Source of the DNA: Siderastrea siderea
Lineage: Eukaryota > Cnidaria > Anthozoa > Scleractinia > Rhizangiidae
Direction: 5' to 3'
Length of the DNA stretch: 64,000 nt
Assembly (NCBI GenBank): GCA_964030785.1
Contig: OZ034967.1
Location: forward strand, 57,514,165 to 57,578,164
Both the position numbers and the translations under genes were made by a program. Shown here piece after piece: positions 1 to 10,677 of the stretch; within the stretch, counting starts at the first letter, position 1; each line of letters begins with the position of its first letter. The notes beneath the pieces are model-generated. The model was not told the DNA's origin. It worked only from the letters and a program-made list of their open reading frames with translations, and did no database searches.

Positions 1-853
1 CGCACATTCCAAGCGCAAAACTCTGATTGGCCCTTTTTTGGATACCTGTCAACAATCTGGCAATAGTAGACAAGCCGCTGTCAACACTCACGATAACATC
101 GACTCCGTTTCAGTTTACTGAGATGGCAGACAGATTACAGGGTTGTCTGGACAAATAGCGAGGTTTGTTCAAAGTTGTATTCCGTTCGGGTGAAGATTGT
201 TTGCCCAAGCCATTCCAAGAGCTGTTAAAATCATAATCCACTCACTACTGTGAGTTGAGATTTCATCTAAATTTTAACATCGATACGGGACCGATCGAAC
301 GGAACAAAGTATTGTCTGCACGGATGAAGTACAAAACTCTGTCTCCGCTCGCTGGCTGCTTCGTTTTGCTCTGCGTTGAAATAAAACTTCCTGGCTCGCG
401 GGAAGTTTCATTTTGGTTCGCATCGACCTCAAACTTTGGGTGAAAGTAGAAAAATTTGCCGCGTCTTCGACGTTATTTTTTTTCGACGGGATTTTTGGAG
501 ACGAAGAAAATGACCTCGGCGACTGCTAAATCCGTAAAAGTGTTTGAGGGGCTTTTGATATGACAGCGCCGCTTCTTGGGACTAAAAATTTACTGTCGAC
601 CGAAATTCCAAACTCAATGTTCATTTCTTGTTCGAGATGAGAGGCTGTAATTTTTCCTCTTGATCACGGCCCATCCGGTCGAGTACTGGTTGAATCCAAA
701 TAAACAATGCGAACCATTTCATTTGCGATAACATCTTCCGCAGTTTAAGAGAAGGAATCCCATTGGTTGCGCTTAATTGGCTTGTAAGACGATATGAAAT
801 TTACATCCCAAAATCACTCGGCCGTGAAAGGTCAAAATCCCTGGCTTTGTCTG
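1..853. other. AT-rich spacer, no gene recognised
   Basis: Short open frames occur on both strands, but none shows a recognisable motif, splice-site pair or codon bias. I see no repeat boundary here either. Confidence 0.4.
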
Positions 854-966
854 TAGTCTCTAATTTTCGGCGCTCCCTTCGCGTCGCGTCTCCTCGAACT
901 TTCGCGCGCGCGCGCGCGTGTGTATTTCGCCCGCCCCACAATCGCCATCGCCAAAATTAGAGACTA
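854..966. repeat. Short inverted-repeat element with a CG run
   Basis: TAGTCTCTAATTTT at 854-867 is repeated exactly in reverse complement at 953-966. The interior is GC-rich and includes an alternating CG run near 903-917. The layout suits a very small MITE or a hairpin-forming repeat. I did not find a convincing target duplication, so the class is open. Confidence 0.5.
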
Positions 967-1929
967 CTCGCAGTCTATTTAAGATCAGGATCACTCGCGA
1001 CTTACCACTCTTACCTTTCTTAAGATGGTAAACCCAAGAAGCACTGGCTAGGTTATAAGTTCGTATTTTACAAATCGTGAATTTTTCATACCCTTGCATA
1101 CACTTACTTTTTCTGGATCTAAAGGAGACTTGTCTTGTAACTGTTGTCATTTTGTTTTGCACCAGGCCTCATGTCCGCATGAGTTTGCGAGTTCTTCGGT
1201 TGCAAATACCAAACGTGCAAGTTTTTAAGAGGAAGACTGGCCCTTTTTCATCACAGGTTTCGGAAGCTCACTATTGTTGGCTTTTGACCACATTTCCCGT
1301 ACTCTCTTGGCCTGCTTATTATTTATTGTTGACGATTATAAGAGTTTGTATGGAAAATATTACTTGCGCTAAAAAATATGTGCTGAATTGGTGGAAAATA
1401 AAGTTGTCTTTTGAACTCACCTACGGCTTCAGGCCCGTCGTCCGTTTCCCAGTGTTGTTACAGCGGTTTAGGCCTTGAAAGGATTATAACTGATAAGACG
1501 CCTCTCTGAGCGAGTCACTTTTCCACCCCGAGAAGTGAAGACAGAATTAAGCGAAGCGAAGGTTGGCAATGCAGCCATCTCCTGACCGTACGTTGACGGT
1601 TTCGGGGACGATAAATCCCATTGAAAATGCGCGATGGGGATAATTTCACCAGAGACAGATTTGTTGACACACAACGAGCAATTTTTTGTCGATCGCATTG
1701 CCGAGGCCCTATTTTGAGAGCCGTAGATGGCAAATTTACTGAGCAGTTTTAGGGCATGACTACGCGCGGACACAGCTACTCTGCAACGAACTCCAACCGT
1801 CAAGTAACAAATTCAAACCAACGCGGGTCAGGCGCAGAAAATATTTTACCAACCGTCAAACGTCAATTTGAAACCTAAGTGCAATGGGTATTGTAAGATT
1901 TGTCGCTTCTCAGATTGCGGCTCCAGGGT
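967..1929. other. Spacer without recognisable gene
   Basis: Only short chance open frames occur. No protein family motif, tandem repeat or terminal repeat could be supported. Confidence 0.35.
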
Positions 1930-2215
1930 CGAGGATTGTTAGGTTGGGGGTCACATTTCTAACGCACAAAAATATTTTGGTTACTTTATGGTTTATGTCA
2001 GGCTGACGACAAAACCCTAACACGAACCTCTGTTTTTTAAGGCTCTTGTTAGTCCAACTGGAGACTGACAAGTAACCTAACATTAGACTTCTCTTTGTCA
2101 TGCTCTCTCAGCTAGGAGCCTAACATAAAATTGTTAGGCTAAATTTTGCTTCTTGTTAGCCTCTGGTGTACTATATCAGGCCTTTGTTAGGCCTGATTTT
2201 GGTTCTGTCAGGCCA
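1930..2215. repeat. Degenerate GTTAGG-rich repeat stretch
   Basis: The motif TTGTTAGG(C/T) or its close variants recurs several times (for example near 1937, 2046, 2129, 2154 and 2185), together with related CTAAC and TCAGGCC words. Spacing is irregular. This looks like an eroded minisatellite next to the 3' end of the Penelope-like fragment. The motif resembles a telomere-like word, but it is not a telomeric array. Confidence 0.35.
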
Positions 2216-2738
2216 AAAAATTTCGTACGGGTTAGGGCTTCGCCTCTCACGAAACCCAATTTAACACCCGGCGGGTGACAAGAGGTGAAGTGTGTATACT
2301 GGAAAGTTTCCGTTGGCTCAAAATGTGTTTTAATATCAAGGCCGGATTGATCGTTGTTTGAATCGTTCGCCTTTATATATGACCGTCTCCAGGAAAGTGG
2401 TTTTGGTGGGTTTGGCGTTTGAGATAGCCATATTTTAGTCACGTCATCAATGTGACCTCCCTGGTGTAGTTCTGTTATTATTCTTGAGACCTTGGTGTGC
2501 GTCTCTTTAACCATGGGTTCATCGAGAGGTTTGTAATTTTTTCCATCGTCAATTAGAGTTTGTCCCTCTCGTATTCTGTCTTTTTTGTCCATGCCAACAG
2601 TAGTACTTCCCTTGTCCGCTTTCTTGAGGTTTATTTTAGTGTTTTGTTTCAATTCATTTGATGCTTTACGTTCTTTGCGTGACAAGTTTTGTTTTGGCGT
2701 CTCTATTGTTATCTCTACGAGCTGTATTTTGACCTCTT
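2176..2738 (-). pseudogene. Penelope-like retroelement ORF, internally deleted piece
   Basis: Read on the minus strand, the N-terminal half has the segments LKKADKGSTTV and ITELHQGGHIDD. These resemble the region before the reverse transcriptase core in animal Penelope-like elements. The protein then jumps directly to HFTSCHPPGVKLGF and RGEAL, which resemble the end of the RT/thumb region. The whole catalytic core between them is missing, so this is an internally deleted relic. The N-terminal continuation lies beyond an inserted element, at 3885-4079. Family assignment rests on recalled family motifs, not a search. Confidence 0.65.
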
Positions 2739-2747
2739 CAGTAGATA

Positions 2748-3884
2748 TAGCCTGTTCCAGGCGTTCAGATACTGGAGGTTTAGAGTAAAATAAAGCGAGC
2801 GAAAAGCGGGAAAAAAACGAGGGGAGACTGGGGAAGAGGACGAGGGAACGCCTGTGAAATTAATTTTAAAAAGCCCATGCCGCCCACTTTAGACCGCCGA
2901 CAGCGGCAGAGAAACATGAACCCAGGGTCAGGTCAAAGTAAACAAGAAAGTTATGTAATTATGCTGACCGAAATAGGTTTCACCCGAGTTTGAAGCGTTG
3001 GGAAAAGTAGATGATGCTTTAAGAAATCTGACATGCCGAATGCACGTTGCAAAATTTTCTGCGATACGGAAACGCAAATGTCATCTCCACTACTGGACCA
3101 ATAAAGGTAACGAGAATCACAGACGACTTTATATACACATCGGTTTATCAAATTGATGAATAGAAAGCTTTTCACTCTGTGACGGAATGAACTTCGTCGT
3201 CTTCATCGATCGCGATGGCTACGATATGTTTGTTGTTGTTCTTTTCTCCATTCCCTAGACAGCAGGCTTTCAGGAATTTCATAAACAATCTAGCCGATCC
3301 ATTTTTCCTGCTCCTACTTCGTCTTCTTCTTCGTCTACTCCGATAGCCAGCGCTCTAATTCCGATGCTTTGATACTGTTCTACTTGGTCTTTTATGATTG
3401 TGACAAGCGGAGTGACCACAATTACCTTAGAAACAGCATGCGTTGATTAACCTTGGAAGAAGTTGAAAGATCAAGCTATTTTCAAATCTTGTTGGAAGAA
3501 TGGCGATGAGACCTCGTCCCAGGAACGCGTTTTGAAGACAACCTTTTTATTCCATTTGTAAAGTATCCACATTTGGGAAATCGTCAAGCGCTTGCCGTGC
3601 AGTTATTGAACCGTGCGTGACTCGATGGAGGATGACCTTCGCACGGGCACGCCATATCGCATTTCTTGTCTGCGTCAACAACCCCCTGTTGTTGACAGGA
3701 GATGTCAAATTTGGCCAATCAGAGGGTATACCAGATTCTGGTATACCGTCATAAGCTTTTTAAAATTAATTTCACAGGCGTTCCCTCGTACTTTTCCCCA
3801 GTCTCCCCTCGTTTTTTTCCCACACATTTTCGCTCGCTTTCTTTTTCGCTCGCGCTCCACTATCTGAACGCCTGGAAATGGCTA
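2748..3884. mobile_element. MuDR-like DNA transposon with RecQ relic, 9-bp TSD
   Basis: The ends are long imperfect inverted repeats of about 125 bp. The left begins TAGCCTGTTCCAGGCGTTCA and the right end, reversed, begins TAGCCATTTCCAGGCGTTCA. The copy of CAGTAGATA at 2739-2747 is repeated at 3885-3893, giving a 9-bp target duplication typical of the Mutator/MuDR superfamily. It sits inside a Penelope-like ORF whose two halves lie on either side, which independently supports the boundaries. No transposase is visible; the interior carries a decayed helicase. Confidence 0.8.
2950..3545 (-). pseudogene. RecQ-type DNA helicase relic inside the MuDR-like element
   Basis: On the minus strand, near 3515-3455, a fragment reads ILPTRFENSLIFQLLP. 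It resembles the helicase Walker A region (PTGxGKS) with the invariant glycine and lysine lost. Near 3430-3290 a second fragment reads IVVTPLVTIIKDQVEQ and then SIGIRALAIGVDEEED, matching the RecQ motif Ia neighbourhood (SPLxxLxxDQV). The fragments lie in different frames with stops between, so this is a pseudogene. It was probably captured by, or encoded in, an autonomous relative of the surrounding element. Confidence 0.6.
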
Positions 3885-4079
3885 CAGTAGATAACTCTCC
3901 AGGGCAACTGATTGTTGAACTGGTAGGTTCCAGTTAGATTTGACGTGGAAAGGGTGAACGTCTTTATTTTGTCCCTGGAACATGTATTCGCGTATTCGCC
4001 TTGCAAATTGTTGAAAATCCCACAACAGCTGACGTCGGGTTTTGTTTTTGTTAATTTTGCTCACCGGCATAAATTTCAA
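3885..4079 (-). pseudogene. Penelope-like ORF, upstream piece split off by insertion
   Basis: This minus-strand frame contains FQQFARRIREYMFQ, HPFHVKSNWNLPVQQS and VALESYL, an N-terminal stretch I associate with the ORF that continues at 2738-2176. The break is exactly at the target duplication of the inserted element. The two halves are one frame apart, so the ORF had probably already drifted or was later mutated. Confidence 0.6.
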
Positions 4080-4600
4080 TCCCCTGGAGACAAGTTTAAT
4101 TTGGGCGTCAGTTAGATGTGTACTGGAGAGGTTTTTGATGCAATTTCCCTCTGTATTTTGGCGGTTACTGACTGATTGTTTAGAAGATTTATTTCTTTGT
4201 TCTTTTGGGGGGTTTTTTTGTATTTATTTGCGTTCTTGTGAATTTGTAATTTAAATTATTTAACAGACAGACATGGGTACTTTTCACATGTTTTATTTGC
4301 GTCTGCCGTGTCCTGTAGGTTTGACATCATCTTTGTAACACAATCATACTGGTTTTGTAACTTAGCAGCGAGTGCTCTAAGTTGTACAATATTTGTTACC
4401 CCCGAGGATATACTCGTGAGAGTCAAAATCAAATAAAAGGTTATCACATGTTTCACAATGGCAGAGATTGTGCGGCCTGTCAACCCTTACCATGTTGAAA
4501 ATGTAATAAATTTCCTTTGAGCGGGAAGATGCTGCATAAATTATAATGTGCAACTAATTCATTCCCAGGTTGCACTCGGTTGGATGGAAGACAGAACGGA
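4080..4600. other. Spacer without recognisable gene
   Basis: Nothing beyond short chance frames and T-rich runs could be supported. Confidence 0.35.
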
Positions 4601-4860
4601 AATTGGGACATCTTCAATTTTCTTTTGGATGCTTCAATTTCTGTTCCGTTGTGTTACGATGTTTTAAATTATGTTCTGTTGGTCCAAAATCCGTTCAGAT
4701 TTCCTAAATTCTAGTTTCTTGTTTCCAATTTAATGGGACATCGTCAATTTCTGTTCCGTTGTGTTACGATGTTTTAAATTATGTTTTGTTGGTTCATAAT
4801 CTGTTCGGATTCCCTAAATTCTATTCTGTTGCTTCAATTTCTTTTGGAAATAAGTTGATG
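4601..4860. repeat. Two-copy tandem duplication, about 125 bp unit
   Basis: The block with CTGTTCCGTTGTGTTACGAT followed by TTTTAAATTATGTT and CCTAAATTCTA appears twice in direct orientation (about 4610-4733 and 4734-4860), with a few substitutions between copies. It is AT-rich and has no coding signature. Confidence 0.7.
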
Positions 4861-5353
4861 AAAATTAAAAACAGCTACATGATTTGCATGACAGAATTTG
4901 AGGTTGCATTTTGGCGGAGTTGACCCCTCATACAGTTGCACCTGATTTGGAATTCTTTCAACCACTTGGAAAACACGCAGATTTCAAGGAGAGATTGATC
5001 AGATGAGTGATAGAGCAAGCAGTTACAAAAGCACTGTATTTTAATAGACGTGCAGGTATCAGATACAGTCTTGTTGCTTTGTACATTTAATCAAGTGTAG
5101 CTACCGGTAAGTGAAAAGCTCAGTGATCGGTTGAAAAGTGAACGTTTGATCAGTGAATGGAGCACGTGCGTCGTACCGGATCGACAAAAGCAGAGAAGGT
5201 TTTACCTAGACTACGAGCAGTCTCTCTTTCCGCTCAGGGATAGTCGAGGGAAACGAACAAGCGAGCGGGTGCGCACATCGCCTACCACGTTAAAACGTGA
5301 CGCGCGTGTCGAGCCGCGAATGTAGTGAGCCGGAAAGAGAGACTACAGACTAA

Positions 5354-5891
5354 GGGGCCGATTACATGAGGCGGGCTGGCCCGGTTAGCCGAGCTGCCTC
5401 GGTTTGCCGGGATCTCGGCACGTCTGTGAAACGTATTAAAAATCAGCTTTGCGATTACATGGAAAAATCTCAGCCCGTCTAGCTGGGATCCGGGCATCGC
5501 GATGCCGGGATCTCGGCTAGCCGGGCTGAAGATTTACCATGTAATCGCGATTGCCGGGCCAGGCCGGCTAGCCGGGCTTTCTCGTCACTAAATTTCGCCT
5601 CAGAGCAAAATGGCTCACCAGAAGATCGATATTTCTCTTTCTATATAACACATAAAGGTTTATCAGAACATAAAGCTACGTAAAACTGAAAATAATAGAA
5701 CAAAACAATGGATCAGCGAAAGTAAAAACACTCGACTAATGCTCTTTGATGTAGCCATCTTTTCACACGACAGCTTCTAAATTTAGCCGCAGGCGGGCTG
5801 GCCCGCCTCATGTAATACCGGGCTGAGCAGTCATCTCGGTAGACCTAGCCAGCCCTGCTACCGAGCCAGCCCGGCTCATGTAATCGGCTCC
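5354..5891. mobile_element. Harbinger-like MITE, copy 1, TAA TSD
   Basis: It begins GGGGCCGATTACATGAG and ends CTCATGTAATCGGCTCC, with TAA directly outside both ends (5351-5353 and 5892-5894). A G-rich TIR with a 3-bp TAA duplication is typical of PIF/Harbinger. The interior is rich in GCCGGGCTGG-type words in both orientations, so the element can fold on itself. No ORF is supported, so it is non-autonomous. Confidence 0.75.
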
Positions 5892-5894
5892 TAA

Positions 5895-6415
5895 GTAGAA
5901 CCGATTGCATGAGGCGGGCTGGCTCGCTTAGCTGGGATCTCGGCACGTCTGGTGAACATGCTAAAAATCAACTTCGCGATTACATGGAAAAATCTCAGCC
6001 CGGCCAGCTGGGATCCCGGTATCGCGATACCGGGATCCCGGCTAGACGGGCTGAAAATGTACCATGTAATCGCGATTGCTGGGCCAGTCCGGCTAGCTGG
6101 GCCAACACTTTTTCGTCACTAAATTTCGATTCAGAGCAAAATGGATCACTAGAAGGTCAATATTTCTCTTTCTATATAACACATAAAGATTTATCAGACC
6201 ATAAACCTACATAAAACGTAAAATAACACACCAAATAGTGGATTAGCAAAACTAAGATCACTTGATTCATTCTCTTTGAGGTTGCCATCTTTTCATACGA
6301 CAGCTTCTAAATTTAGCCGCAGGCTGGCTGGCTCACCTCCTGTAATACCGGGCTGAACGGTCATCTCGGCAAACTGAGCCAGCCCGGCTACCGGGCCAGC
6401 CCCCCTCATGTAATA
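5895..6415. mobile_element. Harbinger-like MITE, copy 2 adjoining copy 1
   Basis: This is a second copy of the same family in the same orientation. It starts with the degraded terminus ACCGATTGCATGAGGCGGGC and ends CCCCTCATGTAATAGGGG. The interior (TCTCGGCACGTCTG, CATGTAATCGCGATTGC, TCTATATAACACATAAAG) aligns along its length with copy 1. It directly abuts copies 1 and 3. Confidence 0.7.
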
Positions 6416-6584
6416 GGGGCCGACTACATGAGGCGGGCTGGTTCGGTAGCAGGGCTGGCTAGGCGGTCTACCGAGATGGCTGCTCAGCCCGGTATTAGAT
6501 GAGGTGGGCCACCCCCTTAGTGTGTTCACCAGACGTGCCGAGATCCCGGCAAAGCGAGCCAGCCCGCCTCATGTAATCGGCCCC
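6416..6584. mobile_element. Harbinger-like MITE, copy 3, short deletion derivative
   Basis: This is bounded by GGGGCCGACTACATGAGG and CCTCATGTAATCGGCCCC. Only about 170 bp lie between the ends, made of the two sub-terminal GC-rich arms (GGCGGGCTGG, GAGATCCCGGC). The central AT-rich part of copies 1 and 2 is missing. It is joined head to tail with copy 2 and shares its border. Confidence 0.65.
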
Positions 6585-7320
6585 AAACTCGTTCTGAATT
6601 AATTAGCGGTATCACCCAAAGCACGTAACAGCTGTTTTTGTATTAAGGCCGCGGGTCAGAAACTTGGTCATCAGTATTCATTTATTTAGAGCGTATCACG
6701 AAGTGCGACGAAGGGTAGCGAAATTGCGCGAAATGTTCATGAATAGGCTTCTCAATAAAACTTTCAGTTTCTGAATCAATAATTGCACGTGCGTTAAACC
6801 GTGTGCCACGGATATCATGTAACCTTTAAGGATTTCGAATTAAAAAGATACTCTCGAAGTCCGACTTTTTTTTAAGTTCAAGTTCTGTGATACAGCAAAC
6901 GTTAATAGAGACTTTTTTAGAAGTTTTTCAACAAAACAAAACTAAAACTAAAATAATACTCCTAATGGCTAACATGAAGCTTCGGAAACGCTTATATTCT
7001 TCAATCCAAATATTTGCGACGTTTAAATTGCAACGTATTATTCTTTTCTGGAAAGTGAACAATAGCTGCTAGAATTTAATTTCCATAATTAGCATAATCT
7101 TACCTTAAACATTCGTGTTTATTCGGTAAGCCTTCGAAAGCCCTAAAACCACCTTTATGTGTCCAAGAAGACAGCGCGGATATAGAATTTCCTGAACTGA
7201 CACAACAGGCAGATAAACTAGGTGTACTGTAGATTGTCACAACAGAAGCAATTATTTTCAAACAGGCTTTTTAACAAAACATTAAAGGCTTCACATTTAA
7301 ACAAGGACGGTTTTCCTCAT
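6585..7320. other. Spacer without recognisable gene
   Basis: AT-rich sequence. I could not support any gene, RNA or repeat boundary. Confidence 0.35.
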
Positions 7321-8716
7321 TTAAGTGGCTGTCCGCGTAAGAATCGACCACTCAATTTTGATCAAATTTTCGATTTCCTTCAAACTTTCTGTACAAAACA
7401 AGGTCGATATAGGACTAATGAAAATACATTTCGTTTGTTGGTAATCTTCAGTATACCCGAGATTTCGAGGCAAATGTTGTTGACACCCGGAGCCCCCAAA
7501 ATCGCCCTTTCGTCGAGCCGAAATTAGCCAATTTTGGGAAGCCTGCTGCCGACCGTATATTTATCCAAAAAATCTAGCTTTTACACAAGCAACACATACA
7601 TCATGTTACTTTAGAAATATGGGGGAAACAGTTCAAATTGTCCACACTTATTTAAACGAGAGAGTCTCAAACTGGCCAATGTTAACGGTATCAGCAAGAA
7701 GCAGCTCAAGTGGTAAGACAAAAACAAACGTTTCACAAAATTCTGACTTATCCTGAAAAGCTTTTGTATTTTTCTAAAGAGTACTAGGATAGTGTCCTTA
7801 ACTTACTTAACAATATTTCGTGGACCTCTAACATGTAAAGAGATACAATTGCAACAATTTTGGAGAAATCCGTTATTTGGCAAGAACTAAAATGAGACCG
7901 ATTGCGACAACGAGCGTACCAATTTTGAATTCTTTGCCTCGTTCACAGATGAAAATAGGCAACCACCATAACTAAAAGGGTAAAAATTAAAACCATACCT
8001 TAAAAGTTGTCCAGCTTTACTTCTTGGGCTGCTTTTCAACAGCTAACCGGCTGCAAATTTTACGGTTCTGCAATGGATTCCATCAATTTTCGTGGTCTCC
8101 TTTCGTTCGCTTACGGGCGGCGACCTCGTGAGTTAAAAGCCTGAAGAACTCCATTATGTTGCGTGAAGACAGTGACCAAATTCATTGTAACAATCTGCTG
8201 GTTAAAGAAACGCCAGTGACAAGTAAAAGGACGAAGACAAACCGGGAATGACATCTGAAAAATACTCCGCCGTCCATCTTGTTTCAAGTGTATTACCGCT
8301 GACCGCAACAACACTTGATCCGGTAGCGGAAATGACACCGGAAATTTAAACCGGAAATTACCAACTTGCAAGTGACCAGCAATTCGATTGCCTTACAAAC
8401 CAGTTTATTAAAATAATTCACATTCTAAGTATAGTTTTGATTGTGCTGCGTCTCACGAGAATTACGATAAGAAATAATCCTACAGTTACAGATAGGTACT
8501 AATGGTCAACTCCTACAGACAAACACCTTTATTTCTTTATGCCAGGATGATCCAGTCAGAGTCAAAACTAGCTACTCTCTGTTATCAAAAGGAGCCCTGG
8601 CAAACTAAACTATTACAATTACTACTGAAACTTGGAAATTCCTAGACATACAGCAGAATATGCTTGTATTAGACCTTGATATCACTGACATTCTTTAGTC
8701 TGTTTTAGGCAAACGT
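7321..8716. repeat. Left arm of a 1.4-kb inverted duplication
   Basis: The reverse complement of this arm is found at 10678-12057, with many substitutions and indels. Shared landmarks, outer to inner, include the GTGGCTGTCCGCGTAAG terminus, the GGGGGCTCC block, the AACCGGCTG block and GTTTGCCTAA at the inner end. On its minus strand the arm has a short frame starting MDGGVFFRCHSRFVFVLLLV, which looks like a signal peptide but stops after 31 residues. This may be a duplicated 5' exon or chance. No target duplication was found outside the arms. Confidence 0.75.
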
Positions 8717-8924
8717 GCGCATCGCTCCCGGCAAACATCGCTCCCGGCCGCTAAGGGGTTCGAGCTGATTGACTAAATCACTTTTTCAGTGAATGACTGA
8801 CTGTGCGATTGACGGATTGATTGACTAACTGATCGACTGTTTCATTGGTTGCTTTTATTTAAAATTGATTGTTTGACCAATTGACAGATTGACTTGCAAA
8901 ATGATGAATCAGTGATCGATCAAT

Positions 8925-8931
8925 TGATTGG

Positions 8932-9013
<82 letters not shown>

Positions 9014-9118
9014 GGTGGATAAATAGATGGATGGATGGATGGATGGATGGATGGATGGATGTATGCTTGGATTGATTGGTTGGTTGGTTGGTTGATTGAT
9101 TGATCGATCAATCGATCC
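8925..9118. repeat. Compound tetranucleotide microsatellite (TTGA/GATT, GGAT)
   Basis: A run of GATT units (about 8935-9012) is followed by GGAT units (about 9025-9062), then GGTT and GATT units. It lies between the arms of the large inverted duplication. It is open in several frames and gives spurious asparagine/serine/glutamine-rich translations. Confidence 0.95.
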
Positions 9119-9442
9119 AACTGGAAACAAGTAGCTTCGATTGGCATGGACCACCCACCACCGTAACAAAATAAAAGTACCGGATCCTGATCCTGATCTA
9201 AGCATCAAAAAATAAAGAACCAAATGCCATAAAACAGCAAGGCTGGTTTGGGAGGTTTGTTTAAGGGAGGGGGATGTAAGAAAGGGCGTGGTCTGAAACC
9301 TCAAGACACTTAGTCAGCGGTAAAACAAAACCGTTGACCAAAGCATCCTTGAAAAGCTGCATGTTTCTGTATGTTTCCTTCATTCCTGGAAATGCTGGTG
9401 TAACCTATACAGACTTTGGAGTGTGATCATAATATTGCGTTT

Positions 9443-9505
9443 TAGCCTGTTCCAGGCGTTCAGACAGTGGAGCGCGAGCGAAAGAGCGGGAAAAAAACGA
9501 GGGGA
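9443..9505. mobile_element. Solo terminus of the MuDR-like element family
   Basis: TAGCCTGTTCCAGGCGTTCA followed by GAGCGCGAGCGAAAGAG and a GGGAAAAAAACGAGGGGAGA block repeats the left end of the element at 2748-3884. No second terminus follows, so this is a truncated copy. Confidence 0.7.
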
Positions 9506-10677
9506 GAGGTACAAAAATGTAAAATAATCGTCGATTACAGCACATTTCGGTCAGTCTGTCTTTTTTTTATTTGGCGCAAATTGTCCACACCATGCTTCGA
9601 CAAGCTGTACATTTTTTTGTTGCTCAGTATTCTAGTTTGGTTTCTGAGATTACTACTGAGAAGTGGGTAGTTCACACAAAGGGACATGTTTCCGAGACTT
9701 GAGATAGGGGCAGGTTCGCCGCACTTGTCCCTATATGTGTGCCCTAAGTGAGGTTTTAACTCGTCTGTATATGCTACCAGCGATTTTTCTTTAATTTCAC
9801 GGCGATTTGATAACGGTTTTGATTAGATGGGAGAAAAGTGCTTTTTGTAGACGCAAAAAAAAAAGATGCGCTTGGAGATCCCCAATGGAAATTTGACCGT
9901 TCGTTTTTCACATCGCATGCGCTCCGTTCTCACCTTCCTGCAGAATTTCAGATTGTAAAAAAATCACCTTTAAATTGTTGTTAAATTACAGCAAAAGGGG
10001 CCAATACAAAACGTTCATGCAGGCGATATGAAACCCCCTAAGGCATGCAGAGGTTGCGGTATACCGGGAATAACAACGCTGATGTCAAATTTAAGAATTA
10101 TTACAAAAGGACGGAATTTTCGGTTAGTGTAAGTACTTCCTGGTGTCTCTCATAAATACCAAGAACTGCATTTTTCTTAGGATTTGTGCGAGGCTCATAT
10201 GAAGTATCTGGTGTTTCTTCAGGTTTGTTCACCTCTATGGGTGATACAAGTCGCTTGTTCCAAAAAAAAAGCCACCGTTTAGTTTCAGAGATCCATCGTT
10301 ACTAGAGGAACGAATTCAAGGAAAGTGGTTGTTCGAGCTTAAGCAGCTCTTAGAACGCCGCACAGGATTGGCTGAGAAAATAATAAACCAGGGATAAACA
10401 AACTTGACAGAAGCATTGACGCCTAGCCCTGATAACAGAGCTGCGAGCAATGAAATAAGAAGGTCTAAGCAGCTGTGTGATACCCGAAAAAAAGGAATCC
10501 GAGAGCTATAAAGCCTAACCCCACCCCTTAAAGAGCACACCGTCTAGCCGAAAACACAATTAGACAATATGTTAAAAATCCAACTTTTCAAAATCCAAAC
10601 GGTTGACATGGTTGACTTGTCTCGCACAAAATGGTAAACGCTATTAACTTTTTACTTCTGCTATCGCCGGCTTATCT
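9506..10677. other. Spacer between inverted arms, no gene recognised
   Basis: AT-rich sequence in the loop of the inverted duplication. Open frames are short and without recognisable motifs. Confidence 0.35.

Noticed and set aside
8909..9304. Long asparagine/serine/glutamine-rich frames on the minus strand
   Set aside because: They are translations of the GATT/GGAT microsatellite, and more than one frame is open at once.
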